Positions 7,733 to 15,960 are shown, counted from the first letter of the stretch. The stretch: 64,000 nucleotides of DNA from Nevskia sp964451925 (GCA_964451925.1 CAYVKA010000012.1:1-64000), one strand, 5' to 3'. The notes: generated from the letters alone by a model not told the origin. Numbers and translations are program-made.

Positions 7733-8038
7733 TTACTTGAATACCGGCCGAAAGAAGCTGCGTTCATAACTGATGATGCAACGTGTGTCTTCTGCGTATT
7801 TAAAGGCAGCTTGGCACTCAGGATCTTGCAAGGACTTACTGCGATATTCTTCGTAGAGCGCCATGCTGGGGAATGTGAAAAGGGCGAGCGCGACATTGTT
7901 TGCTCCTTCGGAGGGCAAGAAATATCCGTGGTGCTTGCCGCCGAATTTCTCAACGAGCGGAATCCAGACTCGACCGTAGTGCTCAAACTCCTTGAGCTTG
8001 TACGGGTCGATAACGTATCGCAAATAGCACGTAAACAT
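7733..8038 (-). CDS. NIPSNAP family protein
   Basis: 101 aa, a normal length for single-domain bacterial NIPSNAP proteins, which adopt a dimeric alpha-beta barrel fold. Typical features are the opening MFTCYLRYVIDPYKLKEFE, GYFLPSEG in the middle and the closing ERSFFRP. GAGGA lies 6 nt before the ATG. The biochemical role of the family is unsettled. It is a single gene, with the small-RNA terminator downstream. Confidence 0.9.
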   Translation of the reverse strand: MFTCYLRYVIDPYKLKEFEHYGRVWIPLVEKFGGKHHGYFLPSEGANNVALALFTFPSMALYEEYRSKSLQDPECQAAFKYAEDTRCIISYERSFFRPVFK

Positions 8039-8445
8039 TGGGGTTCCTCAATGAGTAGGGACCAACAGTGACCGAATTCGGTCGTCTGTATCTTGTACGT
8101 ACATCGTACGAGGTATAACGATGGCGACTGTTTTGTGAAGATTATCCCAATAACCTTCATGCGATCCGACTCTAGGATCGCCGCGGGACGGCTCACTTTA
8201 AGAGCCCTGACCAGCTCGTGTCCTCGGGCGATGTTGGGGGCGGCGGCACGCGCGCTCCAGTCAGGTCCATTTGCGCTCGGCGGCATCAAGCACCGTCCGT
8301 CGGCTCGCCCAAAAAGGCGGCGAGCCGACGGCGCCGCCGCAGGCGGCGCGCTCCGCGACGATGTTTGACCCCGCCGTCCACCGAACCTCCCGGTTCGCGC
8401 TGACATCTCGCCGCCTCAATCCACACGGCGATCGGGAGGACACAA
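8039..8445. other. Gene-free stretch with GC-rich inverted repeat
   Basis: No supported gene. CCGTCGGCTCGCC (8297-8309) and its exact complement (8319-8331) form a 13-bp stem with a 9-nt loop containing AAAAA. There is no T-run behind it. The promoter of the NIPSNAP gene should lie just right of 8050. Confidence 0.5.
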
Positions 8446-8631
8446 GTGAAGCAGCTTCGGAAACTTTGGAATGCCCTTCAGCGCGTAGTGACTCGCGTGG
8501 CCCGGCCGCAGATTTTCGTTCTGGTCATCGTTCGGGTAGCGCGTTGCACGCGTGAAGCCCCGCTTCGCTTTGTACGTCCAAGGGTTTCCGCTCTGGAGGC
8601 TGCCCGGTACGGCCAATTGGCGCTGTTTTGA
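8446..8631 (+). CDS. Possible small basic protein
   Basis: 61 aa from a GTG with GGGAGGA about 6 nt upstream, ending 35 bp before the TM2-domain gene. It is Arg-rich and has one hydrophobic stretch (IFVLVIVRVA). Supported only by the ribosome-binding site and position; no homolog recognised. Confidence 0.3.
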   Translation: MKQLRKLWNALQRVVTRVARPQIFVLVIVRVARCTREAPLRFVRPRVSALEAARYGQLALF

Positions 8632-8666
8632 TCCCTGCGCCTATCAACTCGTGGGAGGGAAGGAAA

Positions 8667-9587
8667 ATGACTCGAAACCGAAATACCGCAGTGTTGCTGG
8701 CGTTGCTGATGGGAGGCTGCGGCATGCAGAAGTTCTATGTGGGGCGAAACGCGCAGGGAGTTCTCTGCGCGATGTTTGGAGGAACCTTCTGCCCGATAAT
8801 TGTCGGCATCATCGATGCAGTGCGATGGCTTCGGATGTCTGACCAGGCGTTCGCTCGACTGTACGGGCCTCCTGGCATCCCGGTATCTTCGAGTCGCGAC
8901 TGCTCTGGAATGCGCGAGGAACTTGTTACGGTCGCGTGGGTAATCTGGAAAGTCGGCTATCTGATGTCTTGGCTGATCGTTCCGATCCTTCTGTACCAGT
9001 GCACGCCGCTGAGCATGGTGGTGTCCGTTGCTGGAGGAATGGGCGGGGTATTGTTGGCCGCCGTCGTGTTTCGCAGGGCGGCGGGCAAGATTCGCAATCC
9101 GTACCTGGCTTATCTTCTCGATCCGATCGGCGCGGAGGCGCGGCAGCGGAAGAGCCAGCCTTTGCCGTTTGAGAAGTGGTTACAACTCGTTCGACAGAAT
9201 GGGGGGCTTGGCGGGGCGAAGGTCAACTGGAAGGGCAGCCAAAAATATGCATCGGAGGCCCCGGATGAAGAGTGGAATCTGCACCGCGATGACCATCGCG
9301 CCGGATCACGGGGGTACGGCTCGGCTGACGACGATTGGCGTCAGAATTCATCAGCTCCGAGGGCACAGGCAATCAACCCCGGGTCCGGCCTGCCAACACT
9401 GGATGGTGCGGGCGGCGTAGATGTCGGTGGATTCTTGTGGGGGGAAGGACCGGATGACCGGTGGCATCGAGTCGAGGACGATCTCCACCAGCACCGGGAA
9501 TGGCAATGGAGCAACTCATCGCCAATCGAATTCCTAAGTAACGATTGGCACTCATCCGATCCGTTCAAGGATCACAGCTGGGACTAG
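8667..9587 (+). CDS. TM2-domain membrane protein
   Basis: 306 aa. The ATG at 8667 follows GGGAGGGAAGGA and gives the canonical TM2 opening: basic N-terminus, LLALLMGGCGMQKFYVG, then a second helix (ICAMF...PIIVGIIDAV). Two further membrane spans lie at about 93-112 and 115-135. The last 130 residues are soluble, acidic and rich in Trp, His and Asp. TM2 proteins in bacteria are usually of unknown function. The long polar tail is unusual and may be an interaction region. It converges with the next gene. Confidence 0.75.
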   Translation: MTRNRNTAVLLALLMGGCGMQKFYVGRNAQGVLCAMFGGTFCPIIVGIIDAVRWLRMSDQAFARLYGPPGIPVSSSRDCSGMREELVTVAWVIWKVGYLMSWLIVPILLYQCTPLSMVVSVAGGMGGVLLAAVVFRRAAGKIRNPYLAYLLDPIGAEARQRKSQPLPFEKWLQLVRQNGGLGGAKVNWKGSQKYASEAPDEEWNLHRDDHRAGSRGYGSADDDWRQNSSAPRAQAINPGSGLPTLDGAGGVDVGGFLWGEGPDDRWHRVEDDLHQHREWQWSNSSPIEFLSNDWHSSDPFKDHSWD

Positions 9588-9605
9588 GATAAACGTTAAA
9601 TGGCC

Positions 9606-10187
9606 CTAGCCGAGGTCGGTACCGAGATGGAACGGGGTGGCGAGGCCATAGAACGGGGAGAGCGCATCGGCAAGGAATTGGCGACGCCCTTCCGATGTCC
9701 GAAGCAGAAACAGTGCACTGATGCTCCCCTGGGCTTCGTTCAGGGCGGCCCTCACTGCAGACAAGATGTTGATGCCATCCGGATGCCGGCGGACAGCATC
9801 TGCATCGGTCATGGAGATCAGTATCGGCCGAACCTGCGTCCGGCAGGCGGCCGATACGGCGCCGGAAAATCTCAGGTAAGGATTGTGCTGATCCCTGGGT
9901 CCCAACACCTGTCCGGAGCGGTCGGCCAAAGTCAGGAACCGCTCTGTCAAATGCTCCAGCGGGTGTGCCATTGGCGACGGCCGGTCCAGTGACAGATAAG
10001 CAAAGCCACTTTGCTTCGCCGCTGTGGGGAGGGCTCGAATGATCCAAGCAGCTTGGGAAGTGGCGCCCGAACCGTCCAGGACCAAATGCTGGGGCCAGCC
10101 TGCTTGGATTTGGCTGAGCTTCCCGGACAGCCAAGCTGTCATTTCGTCGGCTGTACGGGGCTTCGAGTCAGTAGTAGATGAAGTCAT
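9606..10187 (-). CDS. AAA-ATPase-like protein without a Walker A motif
   Basis: 193 aa, with AAGGAGGAG well placed before the ATG. The C-terminal part (ISALFLLRTSEGRR, then LSPFYGLATPFHL) resembles the sensor region of helicase-loader-type AAA proteins, where a GS-R...APFYG pattern is common. The position where a P-loop should be reads LDGSGATSQ, which lacks GKT/S. It may be a degenerate ATPase or a partner subunit. No domain is certain. Confidence 0.45.
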   Translation of the reverse strand: MTSSTTDSKPRTADEMTAWLSGKLSQIQAGWPQHLVLDGSGATSQAAWIIRALPTAAKQSGFAYLSLDRPSPMAHPLEHLTERFLTLADRSGQVLGPRDQHNPYLRFSGAVSAACRTQVRPILISMTDADAVRRHPDGINILSAVRAALNEAQGSISALFLLRTSEGRRQFLADALSPFYGLATPFHLGTDLG

Positions 10188-10251
10188 TTCGGCGCTCCTC
10201 CTTACCAGTCGCTATGTCACAGGCCATCCTAGCCCTCGGGGCGAGCCTGCT

Positions 10252-11307
10252 TCAATCCCGGATTCCGCACTGCGGCCTTACCAGCGCCATGTAGACCCGA
10301 GGAGTCAGAACGGGAGTGACTGCCACCCCTTGGGCGATAGATCTGGCCTCAGCACGGGCTGCGATCGAGTCTTCCAGCTGCCGGATATAGGCTTCAGTCG
10401 AAGCGGCATTGTCTCGTTCGGTCAATTTGCGGCCCGGCGAAGCGTCCTGCCAATCGTCAACCAGACCCATCAGCTTGCCTTGGTCAATCGTCGGGTTGGG
10501 AACGCCCGCCGCGGCGCATCGCTGTTGCACATCCAGGGCGCGGGTCACATCGGATGTATGATCGGCTTGGTAGCGACGGCGAGCCTCATCTTCGGCTGCC
10601 CGTTGCTGTTCGGCGATCCCTTTGGAGCGCGCATAGGTGCCCTGGGCCCTCCCTGGGACCGCGGCGCACGCAGATACCACAGACTCCTTTAGCTGCAGGT
10701 CATCCGCCACGGCGGCACAAGCAGGCGGATCGCCGTGTTCGGCCAGACCGTACAGCCCCGTCTTCAGTTCCTCGTCGAGATCGACGAGAGTGTGGAAGCG
10801 GCTGTCCAAGCCGAACGGCGGGAACGTGAAGCGCGAATACAGTTGCTTGAAACCGGGGTCGGCCAAGGCAGATTGCTGGATGGTTTTGGCCCACACAAAG
10901 GCGTATTCCTCGGTGGATTCCCGCGCTACGGTGAGCGAGTAGATTTCCGTGGCGAAATAGTATCCATCCCGCTGGATCATGGCCCGGAAGACGGGCATGA
11001 CCGCCTTGTCGAATACCTGGTGCGTAAGCTGCAGCTCACCCTGAGAGAGCTGGGGAAGGTGGGCCTGATTCAAGCGAATGTACTGAATGGCCTGCGACAG
11101 GTAGTCCAGTCGCTGCTCCGTGCTCATCTGCGTCAACTCGGAATCGGGGCGTGTAGGAAAAGCTGCTGCAGCGCAGCCTTCACTTAGCAGAGCGTAGGTA
11201 GATAAAAAAACAGCCGCCATTGCTGTATTGGAGGACGCACCTGGGTGCCAACAGATGCCCCGAGATCGCAGGCGGAGCAATGAGGAATTGATGTGGCGAA
11301 GGATCAT
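10252..11307 (-). CDS. Exported protein of unknown function
   Basis: 351 aa. The ATG at 11307 is chosen because AGGAGGCGCC precedes it; the frame extends upstream without conservation. A positively charged N-terminus and a hydrophobic segment (about 28-46, AMAAVFLSTYALLSEGCAA) suggest an exported or lipid-modified protein. The body is mostly helical, with a charged coiled-coil-like stretch (EQQRAAEDEARRRYQ). No family is recognised. It is divergent from the 88-aa gene across an operator region. Confidence 0.6.
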   Translation of the reverse strand: MILRHINSSLLRLRSRGICWHPGASSNTAMAAVFLSTYALLSEGCAAAAFPTRPDSELTQMSTEQRLDYLSQAIQYIRLNQAHLPQLSQGELQLTHQVFDKAVMPVFRAMIQRDGYYFATEIYSLTVARESTEEYAFVWAKTIQQSALADPGFKQLYSRFTFPPFGLDSRFHTLVDLDEELKTGLYGLAEHGDPPACAAVADDLQLKESVVSACAAVPGRAQGTYARSKGIAEQQRAAEDEARRRYQADHTSDVTRALDVQQRCAAAGVPNPTIDQGKLMGLVDDWQDASPGRKLTERDNAASTEAYIRQLEDSIAARAEARSIAQGVAVTPVLTPRVYMALVRPQCGIRD

Positions 11308-11370
11308 GGCGCCTCCTAGGCTCGCGCTGCCCGCCAGTCCCTCCGCGGGGCTCGTCGGGTATGATAGTTT

Positions 11371-11412
11371 AATGGTATCTATATACCATTCATGGCTACC
11401 ATAGTAGCCATG
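11371..11412. promoter_or_regulatory. Two abutting palindromic operators
   Basis: AATGGTATctatATACCATT (11371-11390) is immediately followed by CATGGCTACcataGTAGCCATG (11391-11412). Both are perfect inverted repeats with 4-nt spacers. They occupy the divergent control region and the second reaches the GTG start of the plus-strand gene. A repressor of one or both genes is the likely reader; the small neighbour at 11412 is a candidate. Confidence 0.75.
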
Positions 11413-11678
11413 TGCCAAGAAAGCAAGTGCCAATAGCCGCCGACGATTACGGGACTGCTCGAATCAGGGTCTGGACGCCCGAGGGGCGGAGTACCGTGTC
11501 GATAGATGGCGACCTTTGGGTCTATTTCTGTCGCTTGAAAGGCGGAGAGCAGGCGGCTCGCGATTGGGTCAAGGCAAATTCCAAGGGTCCCGTTCCAGCG
11601 GGAGTCACCAGATCAAAAGCGATCGGGCGCCGCATGTTGGCGGAGGTCGTTCGGCCGTCACTAGTGCAAACCGTCTAG
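11412..11678 (+). CDS. Small hypothetical protein, possible autoregulator
   Basis: 88 aa from a GTG that overlaps the end of the second palindrome. There is no Shine-Dalgarno, so the mRNA may be leaderless or the GTG at 11427 may be the true start. The sequence (RIRVWTPEGRSTVSIDGDLW then a basic helical half) would suit a strand-helix-helix DNA-binding fold, but no family is recognised. Its position against the tandem operators is the main clue to function. Confidence 0.5.
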   Translation: MPRKQVPIAADDYGTARIRVWTPEGRSTVSIDGDLWVYFCRLKGGEQAARDWVKANSKGPVPAGVTRSKAIGRRMLAEVVRPSLVQTV

Positions 11679-11699
11679 CCGCAGGTCAAACGGTCAGGG

Positions 11700-12395
11700 C
11701 TAATTTTTCCGCACTGAAGCGGGGACGCGGAAGCTAGGATCGGTCAAAAGTACAAGATGGCCGCCGTCCATCAGCCTATCCCATGTCTGACTGGCCGCCA
11801 GATTAAGTCCTGAAAACTGCTGTACTGTGAGATTAGTGGCGACGACGGTCGCGCGCTGTTCTCGATATCGAGCTTCGACAATCGCCTGGAGCTGTTCGGA
11901 TTGCCATTCTTGGAATTTGACGTAGTCATCGAGGACCAAGATATCTGGAGCCACGAGGTCGCGAACTGCAGCATTGAACGAGCGTTCGCCGCTCGACCCC
12001 CTAGTGGCGAGCAACATTTCGACGGTCTCCTTGCAGTTTCTGTAACTGACACGGACTCCTCGCTTTGCAAGGACGACAAGCGCCGAGCCGCATTGAGATG
12101 ATTTGCCGTTACCGCGGGCGCCCATCACCACCAGACTACGATGGGATGGGACCTGATTCACCCAATTCATGATGTCTGGCTTTAGCTCGTTCGGCTGAAG
12201 CTTGGAGTACAGTTTGGGAATATTGGCTTGCGCGAGGATGTCCTCTGTGCGCTGCCGAAGCTCATTTTGTCGCCTAAGGTCTTGCGCTTCCACTTCGCAG
12301 ACCGGACAGTTTGTGGCAACGCTCAGGCGCCCAAACGTTCGCGAAGTCGCCATGTAAGGACCATGTCGCTGACAATGCTTTTCGACGGCAGTCAC
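11700..12395 (-). CDS. DnaC/IstB-like replicative helicase loader
   Basis: 231 aa. Walker A is GARGNGKSS (92-100), Walker B ILVLDD (152-157), and a small zinc site is suggested by Cys8, His11, Cys30 and Cys33. This is the layout of DnaC-type loaders carried by phages, which deliver the DnaB helicase to an origin. Its ATG overlaps the stop of the upstream gene (12392-12395), as in the lambda O-P pair. The arrangement indicates a phage-derived replication module. Confidence 0.85.
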   Translation of the reverse strand: MTAVEKHCQRHGPYMATSRTFGRLSVATNCPVCEVEAQDLRRQNELRQRTEDILAQANIPKLYSKLQPNELKPDIMNWVNQVPSHRSLVVMGARGNGKSSQCGSALVVLAKRGVRVSYRNCKETVEMLLATRGSSGERSFNAAVRDLVAPDILVLDDYVKFQEWQSEQLQAIVEARYREQRATVVATNLTVQQFSGLNLAASQTWDRLMDGGHLVLLTDPSFRVPASVRKN

Positions 12396-12973
12396 GAATT
12401 GGGCCCTCCCGATAGTTTTCCAATGAGTGGCCCCAGGTACCGAGTCTCAAAGTCCGTGGTGGTCCGGTCTTTCTGTTCTCTTTTATTTGTTAGCTTTTGT
12501 TCTGTGGGGCAAATAGCGCCACCGTCTAGGCACGGAGTTGCCACGGCTATAGGGTCAATGTCTGCCACGGGTATGGTGGCCATTTCTGCCACCCCGGTGG
12601 CGGGAAATGCCACGGGGATCAAAGGCGTCATGTTCGATGCGGTGGCTGGAACGATCTCGGGCGATGGTTTCCAGCGTGGATCGCTTTTCGGGGCACGTGC
12701 CAGTTCCTCCGGCACTTGCACGGTATAGGCTCGCACGCCATGGATGAAGTGTTTAGGGACCAGCCATCCCAAACCTTCTAGGCCGCTACGCGCACGTTTG
12801 ATGTGCCGCGGGTCAATGCCAGTCTGGGTGGAAATTGTCCCCGTAGCCGCAAAACTAAGGCGCGTGATCACATTCATACGCGCCGCGTAGTACGTTAATA
12901 CTCGGTATTCGGTCTTTCCTAGCCGATCATCACATGCCATCTGGAGTAAGAGCTCCATACTCATTTTGTTCAT
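12392..12973 (-). CDS. Phage replication protein O-like (winged-helix)
   Basis: 193 aa. The N-terminal 100 residues form a winged-helix type domain (LGKTEYRVLTYYAARMN, then GIDPRHIKRARSGLEGLGWL). The middle is a Pro/Val/Ala-rich linker and the C-terminus (RYLGPLIGKLSGG) may contact the loader encoded next. O-like proteins bind the origin and recruit helicase plus loader. There is no clear ribosome-binding site, but the ATG is the only sensible start. It lies left of a hairpin region that may hold its promoter. Confidence 0.7.
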   Translation of the reverse strand: MNKMSMELLLQMACDDRLGKTEYRVLTYYAARMNVITRLSFAATGTISTQTGIDPRHIKRARSGLEGLGWLVPKHFIHGVRAYTVQVPEELARAPKSDPRWKPSPEIVPATASNMTPLIPVAFPATGVAEMATIPVADIDPIAVATPCLDGGAICPTEQKLTNKREQKDRTTTDFETRYLGPLIGKLSGGPNS

Positions 12974-13055
12974 GCTGCATCCCTATAGGGACGCGCTAGA
13001 TCTTGGAACTCGCTGCCGTTACAATCGACTTGCCTGCAAGCAAATCAGTTGTAAC

Positions 13056-13090
13056 GCCCCAACATGCGATAGCACGTTGGGGCTTTTTTT
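13056..13090 (+). terminator. Intrinsic terminator
   Basis: GCCCCAAC (13056-13063) and GTTGGGGC (13076-13083) followed by seven T on the plus strand. It is preceded by GTTACAA/TTGTAAC arms with an inner CTTG/CAAG stem. No plus-strand gene reads into it, so it may end a short untranslated transcript. Confidence 0.7.
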
Positions 13091-13115
13091 ATCAGCGCGT
13101 TTATCAGCGCGCTGG

Positions 13116-13496
13116 TTATTTTGAAGGTGATGTGAGGCCACGCAAAAATGCAGCGCGGACTGCTTCGCGAGGCGAACCGCCACGTTGCGATGAGGTAGTC
13201 GCCTTGCCAGTAGCTACTTGAATATCCCCGACGCAATGCAGCCCGGCCGCGATCTCATCTTCGATCCTCAGCAGGTAATCGCGTAATGTATCGACATGGA
13301 CTTTTAGTCGCGCATTCCGTGATCGACCCATTTTGATGACCGCGAAAGGGAGCGGATGCGGTGATGAAGCTGAGGAGCGATTGCGGATCGATTGCGCCGA
13401 GAAGCCGGTGAGTAGAGCTGCTTCGGCTACGTCAACGAAGGGACGGTCACCAGCCCGTTCCTCCAGGAGCCGCAGGCTTAAAGGTTTTTGAACCAT
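13116..13496 (-). CDS. AlpA/excisionase-like HTH protein
   Basis: 126 aa. Residues about 19-75 carry a helix-turn-helix pattern (DVAEAALLTGFSAQSIRNR), a wing-like segment (PFAVIKMGRSRNARLKVHV) and a following helix (DTLRDYLL), as in AlpA/Xis regulators of integrated elements. A 236-bp part of the gene is duplicated at 55-290. It lies about 400 bp from the tRNA-Ala fragment, a typical place for an excisionase or integrase regulator. Exact function is an inference. Confidence 0.6.
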   Translation of the reverse strand: MVQKPLSLRLLEERAGDRPFVDVAEAALLTGFSAQSIRNRSSASSPHPLPFAVIKMGRSRNARLKVHVDTLRDYLLRIEDEIAAGLHCVGDIQVATGKATTSSQRGGSPREAVRAAFLRGLTSPSK

Positions 13497-13746
13497 ATGG
13501 GAGTTGTCCAGGACAGTTTTGCCCGCGAAGAGTCAGACTGTTCCGACTCGTTACTGTCCTGTGCGTGCCGGCGAGGCGGGTGTCAAAAATGCCGGCAGCG
13601 GAAATAATTTCCCACAGGTTCCCGGGGTGTGCAAGGGCCTAGAAACCGCTTTTTTTGAGGGCCATGCCCGCAGCGTCCAATACTTCCCGCAGGGCCAAGG
13701 GCGCGTGCAGAGCGTATGGTTCCCCTGGTTCACGGAATGGGCTTTT

Positions 13747-13768
13747 GGTTGCAAATTTGGTTGCAACC
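13747..13768. repeat. Inverted repeat near attachment site
   Basis: GGTTGCAA (13747-13754) and TTGCAACC (13761-13768) with a 6-nt spacer, 117 bp left of the tRNA-Ala fragment. It could be an arm-type integrase site. The 13497-13884 stretch around it holds no gene. Confidence 0.5.
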
Positions 13769-13884
13769 ACCTTGAGATGCAACGGGAATGACGGTAATCT
13801 AGGGAAGGTCCAATCACTCCTAAGTCGTTGTTTTTGCGGCACAGAGCGGATTGAGCGTACGGTGGGCGTGGAGGTTGAACGTCG

Positions 13885-13929
13885 TTCGCAATGCGAAGGT
13901 CGGGAGTTCGATCCTCCTCCGCTCCACCA
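13885..13929 (+). tRNA. 3' half of tRNA-Ala(CGC), attachment-site remnant
   Basis: From the anticodon loop onward the sequence fits a tRNA: loop TTCGCAA with anticodon CGC, 3' anticodon strand TGCGA, variable AGGTC, T arm GGGAG-TTCGATC-CTCCT, acceptor strand CCGCTCC, discriminator A and CCA. The U at position 70 predicts the G3:U70 pair that marks tRNA-Ala, consistent with the anticodon. The upstream bases do not pair with the anticodon strand, and no D arm or 5' acceptor is present. The tRNA is therefore broken at the anticodon loop, as left by tyrosine-integrase insertion. Confidence 0.8.
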
Positions 13930-13962
13930 ATAGATTGTCCAAGTGCATCCGGAAACATCCAG

Positions 13963-13988
13963 AAGCCCGTGGAAACACGGGCTTTTTT
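13963..13988 (+). terminator. Terminator behind the tRNA fragment
   Basis: AAGCCCGTG (13963-13971), GAAA loop, CACGGGCTT (13976-13984) and a T-run to 13988. This is a normal tRNA-gene terminator placement and it also insulates the integrase gene. Confidence 0.85.
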
Positions 13989-14110
13989 GTTGCTATCTGT
14001 TCCGAGGGTTTCCGGTCGGATCCGTTGAAATCCTGGGGTATCGAGGGGTACGTTGTTGGGGTATCGAAGGGGTGGCGAGGACGCTACCCCACCACATGGA
14101 GATACCCCCC

Positions 14111-15331
14111 ATGGCGATGGCTGACGTAGCCGCCCGGAAGGCCAAACCGAGGGCGACCCCCTACAAGATCTACGACGAGCTGGGCCTGTACCTGCTGGTC
14201 AACCCTGGCGGTTCCAAGCTCTGGCGCTTCAAGTACAGCTTCGCCGGCAAGGAAAGGCTACTGGCGATCGGCAGCTACCCCCTGCGCAGCCTCAGGGAGG
14301 CCCGCAGCCGCCGCGACGACGCGCGGCGCTTGCTCAGCGACGGGATCGACCCCGGCCTGCTGCGCGCCCAAACCAAGCTGCGGCAGCTGGCGGCGTCTGC
14401 CGACAGCTTCGAGGCCGTCGGCCGGGAGTGGTTTGCCAAGTTTTCCCCACACTGGGCCAAGTCCCACGCCGACAAGGTCATCCGGCGCCTGGAGCTGTAC
14501 GTCTTTCCCTGGCTCGGCAAGCGGCCGATCGGTGAGCTGGAGCCTCTGGACGTCCTCAGCGTCCTGCGGCGAATCGAGTCCCGCGGCCTGCTGGAGACGG
14601 CCCACCGCGTCCACCAGAACTGCAGCCAGGTGTTCCGCTACGGGGTTGCCACCGGCCGCGCCAAGCGCGACGTGACCGTGGACCTGCGCGGCGCGCTGGC
14701 GCCCTGGCGGCCCCAACACTACCCCAGCATCACTGATCCCGGGGCCATTGGCGGGCTGCTGCGCGCCATCCATGGCTACAAGGGAGGCTTGGTCGTGGCC
14801 TCCGCCCTGAAGCTGGCGCCGCTCGTCTTTACCCGCCCCGGGGAGCTGCGCCGCGCGGAGTGGGCGGAGCTCAATCTTGACGCGGCCGAGTGGCGGATTC
14901 CCGCCGACAAGATGAAAGCCGGCGTTCCGCACGTCGTCCCGCTGTCCCGGCAGGCCGTGAGCATCCTTCGCGAGCTGCGCCCACTGACCGGCGCACTGCA
15001 ATACGTCTTCCCGAGCCGGAACTCGCGCAAGAAACCCATGAGCGAGAACACCGTCAACGCGGCGCTGCGCCGGCTCGGCTACGACAAGGGGCAGTTCACC
15101 GGCCACGGCTTCCGCAGCATGGCCTCCACGATCCTCAACGAGCAGGGCTGGAAGGCGGATGCGATCGAACGGCAGCTGGCCCATGGCGAACGGGACAAGG
15201 TGCGCGCGGCCTACAACTACGCGCAGCACCTGGCCGAGCGCCGGAAGATGATGCAGGCCTGGGCTGACTACCTCGATGCGCTCAGGGAAGGGCGGAAGGT
15301 TATGACGGCTAGACTCCGCAAAGCGGCGTAG
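14111..15331 (+). CDS. int: P4-type tyrosine integrase
   Basis: 406 aa from the ATG at 14111; the frame is open upstream to 13943 but only this start gives the standard N-terminus (MADVAARKAKPRATPYKIYD). An N-terminal arm-binding region (LGLYLLVNPGGSKLW) precedes a core-binding domain. The catalytic domain has Arg242 (RPGELRRAEW), His332/Arg335 (HGFRS), His358 and Tyr368 or Tyr370. Such enzymes insert elements into tRNA 3' ends, and the tRNA-Ala fragment lies directly upstream. It is probably the integrase of the ICE to its right. Confidence 0.95.
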   Translation: MAMADVAARKAKPRATPYKIYDELGLYLLVNPGGSKLWRFKYSFAGKERLLAIGSYPLRSLREARSRRDDARRLLSDGIDPGLLRAQTKLRQLAASADSFEAVGREWFAKFSPHWAKSHADKVIRRLELYVFPWLGKRPIGELEPLDVLSVLRRIESRGLLETAHRVHQNCSQVFRYGVATGRAKRDVTVDLRGALAPWRPQHYPSITDPGAIGGLLRAIHGYKGGLVVASALKLAPLVFTRPGELRRAEWAELNLDAAEWRIPADKMKAGVPHVVPLSRQAVSILRELRPLTGALQYVFPSRNSRKKPMSENTVNAALRRLGYDKGQFTGHGFRSMASTILNEQGWKADAIERQLAHGERDKVRAAYNYAQHLAERRKMMQAWADYLDALREGRKVMTARLRKAA

Positions 15332-15356
15332 GGTCCCCCGTGTTGAAAAGTCACAA

Positions 15357-15388
15357 TTCCTAGGTAGTTACAGATATCTACCTAGGAA
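15357..15388. repeat. Inverted repeat behind the integrase
   Basis: TTCCTAGGTAG (15357-15367) and its exact complement (15378-15388) with a 10-nt spacer. It lies 26 bp after the integrase stop and just before the truncated toxin, so it may mark the junction that removed the toxin start. Confidence 0.6.
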
Positions 15389-15390
15389 AT

Positions 15391-15546
15391 GAGCCTTCCA
15401 TCCCAGAGGGTATCGCCCGCGTGCTGTTTACGTCGGAGAGGTCTGCGATGGTGTTGCTGCATGGGTTCGTTAAGAAGTCCAACAAGACGCCGCAAGCGGA
15501 TTTGAAGCTGGCAATGCAACGGTTGAAGGAGGTTCGCAATGGCTAA
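15391..15546 (+). pseudogene. C-terminal fragment of HigB/Gp49-like toxin
   Basis: The frame encodes GIARVLFTS...MVLLHGFVKKSNKTP...LKLAMQRLKEV, the conserved C-terminal half of RelE-superfamily HigB/phage Gp49-like toxins. The first 50-60 residues are absent and the frame closes upstream at 15361. Its stop overlaps the antitoxin ATG, the normal higBA layout. The toxin is therefore lost while the antitoxin remains. Confidence 0.8.
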
Positions 15547-15829
15547 GTCCAATCGTCACATCGGAAGTGACTTCGACGACTTCCTGGCTGAGGAAGGTGT
15601 GCTGGAGGAAACCACTGCGCGCGCCGTCAAGCGTGTCATCGCTTGGCAACTCCAAGAAGCGATGAAGACCCAACGTGTATCCAAGTCGGCTATGGCAAAG
15701 CGTATGCGCACCAGCCGTTCGGCGCTCGATCGCTTGCTCGATGAAAACGATACCGGCCTCACTATCGATACCTTGAGCCGCGCCGCGCAAGCGCTGGGCT
15801 ACCGCGTCAAGTTGGAGTTAGCCGCCTAA
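15539..15829 (+). CDS. HigA-like XRE antitoxin (orphaned)
   Basis: 96 aa. The helix-turn-helix region spans about 45-95 (KSAMAKRMRTSRSALDRLLD, LTIDTLSRAAQALG). Antitoxins of this type bind their toxin and repress their own promoter. The ATG overlaps the end of the toxin remnant and GAAGGAGG lies upstream. With the toxin inactivated, it may persist as a plain regulator or as protection against related toxins. Confidence 0.85.
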   Translation: MAKSNRHIGSDFDDFLAEEGVLEETTARAVKRVIAWQLQEAMKTQRVSKSAMAKRMRTSRSALDRLLDENDTGLTIDTLSRAAQALGYRVKLELAA

Positions 15830-15960
15830 GGTGGGAGCCATTATTGAGGGGGCGCTGGGTCCGTAAGGGAACAAGAAAATACGCGCGTTGACGGCTCGCT
15901 TATGGTGATGTCCATGTGTGAGGACAGGTCCTGATCGCCGGCTGCGGAAGCCGCAGAAGA

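Noticed and set aside
13854..13929. Complete tRNA gene with 5' end GAGCGGA at 13854
   Set aside because: GAGCGGA can pair with TCCGCTC, but this would leave no proper D arm or anticodon stem and shift the CCA end. Only the 3' half from the anticodon loop fits a tRNA.
13885..13929. 3' end of tmRNA
   Set aside because: It ends in CTCCACCA as tmRNA does, but an anticodon loop, 3' anticodon strand and normal variable region are present, which tmRNA lacks.
13551..13958. 135-aa minus-strand ORF with EDRTPDLRIAND
   Set aside because: This string is the antisense translation of tRNA 3' sequence, a common artefact; the ORF covers the attachment site.
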